From assembly GCA_963795825.1 (NCBI GenBank), contig CAWCIW010000005.1:186001-250000 (forward strand): a stretch of 64,000 nucleotides of DNA, read 5' to 3'. The position numbers and the translations under genes were made by a program. The DNA comes from BOG-908 sp963795825. Its GTDB lineage: Bacteria; Pseudomonadota; Alphaproteobacteria; Acetobacterales; Acetobacteraceae. The notes below the pieces were generated by a model. That model was given only the letters and a program-made list of their open reading frames with translations. It was not told where the DNA came from and ran no database searches. Below, piece after piece: positions 62,370 to 64,000 of this stretch. Positions within the stretch are counted from its first letter, which is position 1. Each line of letters opens with the position of its first letter.

Positions 62370-63524
62370 TCAGGCCGCCGCTTCGAGCGACGGCCAGGCG
62401 GCGGCCAGGGCGTCGATCAGTTGGCCGATCTCGGCATCGGTATGTACCGCGGACAGCGCCAGGCGCAGCCGGCTGGTGCCTTGCGGCACGGTGGGCGGCC
62501 GGATCGCCACCGCGAGCACGCCGGCCTGCCGCAGACGGTCCGCCAAGGCGAGCGCCACCCATTCCTGCCCTACGATCGCCGGCACGATCTGCGTGGTGGA
62601 AGGGCCATGGTCGATGCCGCAAGCCGCCAACGCGCCGCGCACCCGCGCGGCGATGGCGACGAGCCGCGCGCGCTCGGCATTCATGCCGGGCACCAGCTCG
62701 AGGGCGGCATCCATCGCGCCGAGCACGGCGGGCGGCAGCGCGGTGGTGTGTATGAAGCCGGAGGCGCGGTTCACCAGCCATTCGCACAGCGCGCGGCTGC
62801 CCGCCACATAGGCGCCGAAGCCGCCCATCGCCTTGCTGAACGTGCCCATCGCCAGGTCCACGCCGCCGGGCACGGTGCCGGACAGGCCCATGCCACGCGG
62901 ACCCAGAACGCCGGTGGCGTGCGCCTCGTCGAGATAGAGGAAGGCGCCGTGCCGGTCGGCCAGCGCGCGCAGGGCAGGGAGGTCGGCCACGTCGCCGTCC
63001 ATCGAGAACACGCTTTCCGTCACGATGAAGCGGCGCGCGTGGGTGCCTGTGTGGTCGCGTAGCAGGTCCGCCAGGTGATCCATGTCGTTGTGGCGGAACA
63101 CGATCTGGCTGCGGCCGGCGGCGCGGCAGCCATGGTGCAGGCTGGCGTGGTTCAGGGCGTCGGCGAACACCAGAGGCGGCGGGCCGGGCAGCCGCAGCAG
63201 GGCCGCCAGCACGGAGGCATTGGCCTGCCAGCCGGACGCGAACAGCAGCGCCGCCTCGGTCCCCTTGAGCGCCGCCACGCGCGCTTCCACCGCCTCGTGC
63301 AGCGCCGTGGTGCCGGTGACGAGCCGGGACGCGCCGGCCCCGGCGCCGTACGAGGCGGCCCAGGCAGCGGCGCGCTCTTTAAGGAGCGGGTGCTGTGCCA
63401 AACCGAGATAGTCGTTGCTGGACACGTTGAGCAGGCCGGGCGGCGGGCAGCGCGTGGCGCGCTTCAGGCCGCGTGCGGCCAGGGCGTCCAGGGCCTCGGT
63501 GAAATCGGTATCGAAGCGGGACAT
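62370..63524 (-). CDS. bioF: 8-amino-7-oxononanoate synthase BioF
   Basis: This intact 384-residue PLP enzyme of the alpha-oxoamine synthase family has LLNVSSNDYLGLAQHP, GAGASRLVTGTTALHEAVEA, VFADALNHASLHHGCR, LYLDEAHATGVLGPRGMG and the PLP lysine in MGTFSKAMGGFGAYVAG. It condenses pimeloyl-thioester with alanine, the first dedicated step of biotin-ring formation. It heads the minus-strand unit bioF-bioD-GT; bioB and bioA lie about 6 kb further on the same strand, separated by trxB-lysR. No BioR-type box is visible in the 125 bases upstream. Confidence 0.95.
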   Translation of the reverse strand: MSRFDTDFTEALDALAARGLKRATRCPPPGLLNVSSNDYLGLAQHPLLKERAAAWAASYGAGAGASRLVTGTTALHEAVEARVAALKGTEAALLFASGWQANASVLAALLRLPGPPPLVFADALNHASLHHGCRAAGRSQIVFRHNDMDHLADLLRDHTGTHARRFIVTESVFSMDGDVADLPALRALADRHGAFLYLDEAHATGVLGPRGMGLSGTVPGGVDLAMGTFSKAMGGFGAYVAGSRALCEWLVNRASGFIHTTALPPAVLGAMDAALELVPGMNAERARLVAIAARVRGALAACGIDHGPSTTQIVPAIVGQEWVALALADRLRQAGVLAVAIRPPTVPQGTSRLRLALSAVHTDAEIGQLIDALAAAWPSLEAAA

Positions 63525-63649
63525 GCCGTCTGGTCGATCACGCCACGATGGGTGTCAAGCCTGCGCCCGTAAAGGGTTTGGCAAGATTGGGATCGCATTA
63601 TGCGTGGCGGGCAAAATTCTGCTCCTTTTCCCATCTGCTGGAGATAAAA

Positions 63650-64000
63650 ATGGCGACCCTTCCGAAGCTCGAAGTCTACACCGGCACCGCCACCAACGTA
63701 ACCTGGGGCACCGGCAGCAACTGGTCCGCGGGCTACGTCCCCGGGGCCGCGAACACCGCTTTGTTCCTGCACAGCGCGAACCTGTCGGGCCCGGTCGAGG
63801 TCGGAACGCTGATGCTGATCGGCGCCGAGACGGTGTCGATCAACGGCGCCATCAAGACGGACTCCACCAACACCTGCGAGAGCTTCATGATCTGCCAGGA
63901 TGCGGCGGTGACGTTCAATGCCGGCTCCAGCCTGACCGATGCCGGCGGCATGGAAGTGGGCGTGCACGGCGTGGGCTCGGTGACGGTTGCGGCCGGCACC
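63650..64000 (+). CDS. Beta-structured surface or secreted protein, 5' part
   Basis: A frame open to the window end starts at ATG 63650 with GGAG 9 bases upstream. It encodes MATLPKLEVYTGTATNVTWG, TGSNWSAGYVPGAANTALFL and repeated strand-turn units rich in Gly, Thr, Ser and Asn (VEVGTLMLIGAETVSINGAI, AVTFNAGSSLTDAGGMEVGV, GVGSVTVAAGT). The pattern fits a right-handed beta-helix, as in large autotransporter-like or type I-secreted adhesins. No N-terminal signal peptide is visible, which favours type I secretion. The C-terminus is outside the window. It is divergent from bioF. Confidence 0.65.
   Translation, partial: MATLPKLEVYTGTATNVTWGTGSNWSAGYVPGAANTALFLHSANLSGPVEVGTLMLIGAETVSINGAIKTDSTNTCESFMICQDAAVTFNAGSSLTDAGGMEVGVHGVGSVTVAAGT

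Overview
The window is GC-rich, densely coded DNA from an alphaproteobacterium, most likely a member of the Acetobacteraceae/Rhodospirillales. This is judged from gene content: RpoH, HisZ, CobT, the PhoH-YbeY-CorC group, an Hsp20-DUF1150 pair, a DUF1501-DUF1800 pair, DUF1289, DUF2256 and DUF6476 small proteins, and a stand-alone photolyase-type FAD domain. It looks chromosomal and mostly housekeeping. I see no phage, transposase, integrase or CRISPR array.

Layout. 1-5.8 kb: the end of an M61 peptidase, a DUF1289 protein, a nickel/iron-type YqjI-YqjH pair, RluD and rpoH. 5.9-13.8 kb: a pseudokinase with a small membrane partner, a secreted beta-propeller protein, purA, hisZ, a metallo-hydrolase and a DUF2256 protein. 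13.9-21.8 kb: a secreted coiled-coil protein, xth, then erpA, dgt and ggt (all frame-broken), yebC-ruvC-ruvA and tfoX. 21.8-30 kb: an EamA exporter, cobT, corC, ybeY, phoH, miaB and plsC. 30.4-35.2 kb: a NasS-like binding protein, tusA, a deacetylase, hsp20-DUF1150 and a GT2-GtrA protein. 35.2-40.6 kb: a lipid or terpenoid catabolism cluster (two acyl-CoA dehydrogenases, an SDR, a TetR regulator and a P450). 40.8-50.2 kb: DUF1345, DUF1501/DUF1800, photolyase-like, fusA, yccF, DUF1045, phnM and two tRNAs. 50.5-64 kb: a secreted phospholipase C-type phosphoesterase, an amino-acid-binding protein, bioA, bioB, an Lrp regulator, trxB, a LysR regulator, a lipoprotein, a glycosyltransferase, bioD, bioF and the start of a beta-structured surface protein.

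The most striking feature is a family of interspersed palindromic elements. There are 14 complete copies of about 130-205 bp and 8 half copies, roughly one per 3 kb. Each complete copy has two AT-rich arms made of small palindromes that flank a GC-rich core stem and loop. Arms and cores come in a few interchangeable types. Every copy lies at a gene 3' end, many begin directly at a stop codon, and none lies in a divergent promoter gap. In three cases the outer arm also supplies the apparent Shine-Dalgarno sequence and TTG start codon of the next gene. I do not recognise the family.

Many reading frames are interrupted by single-base shifts, mostly apparent one-base insertions. They cluster at 15.9-19.4, 51.4-52.1 and 54.3-59.2 kb. 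Conserved motifs continue across the breaks and essential genes are affected, so sequencing or assembly error is more likely than gene decay. These loci are typed pseudogene because the frame is broken as written.
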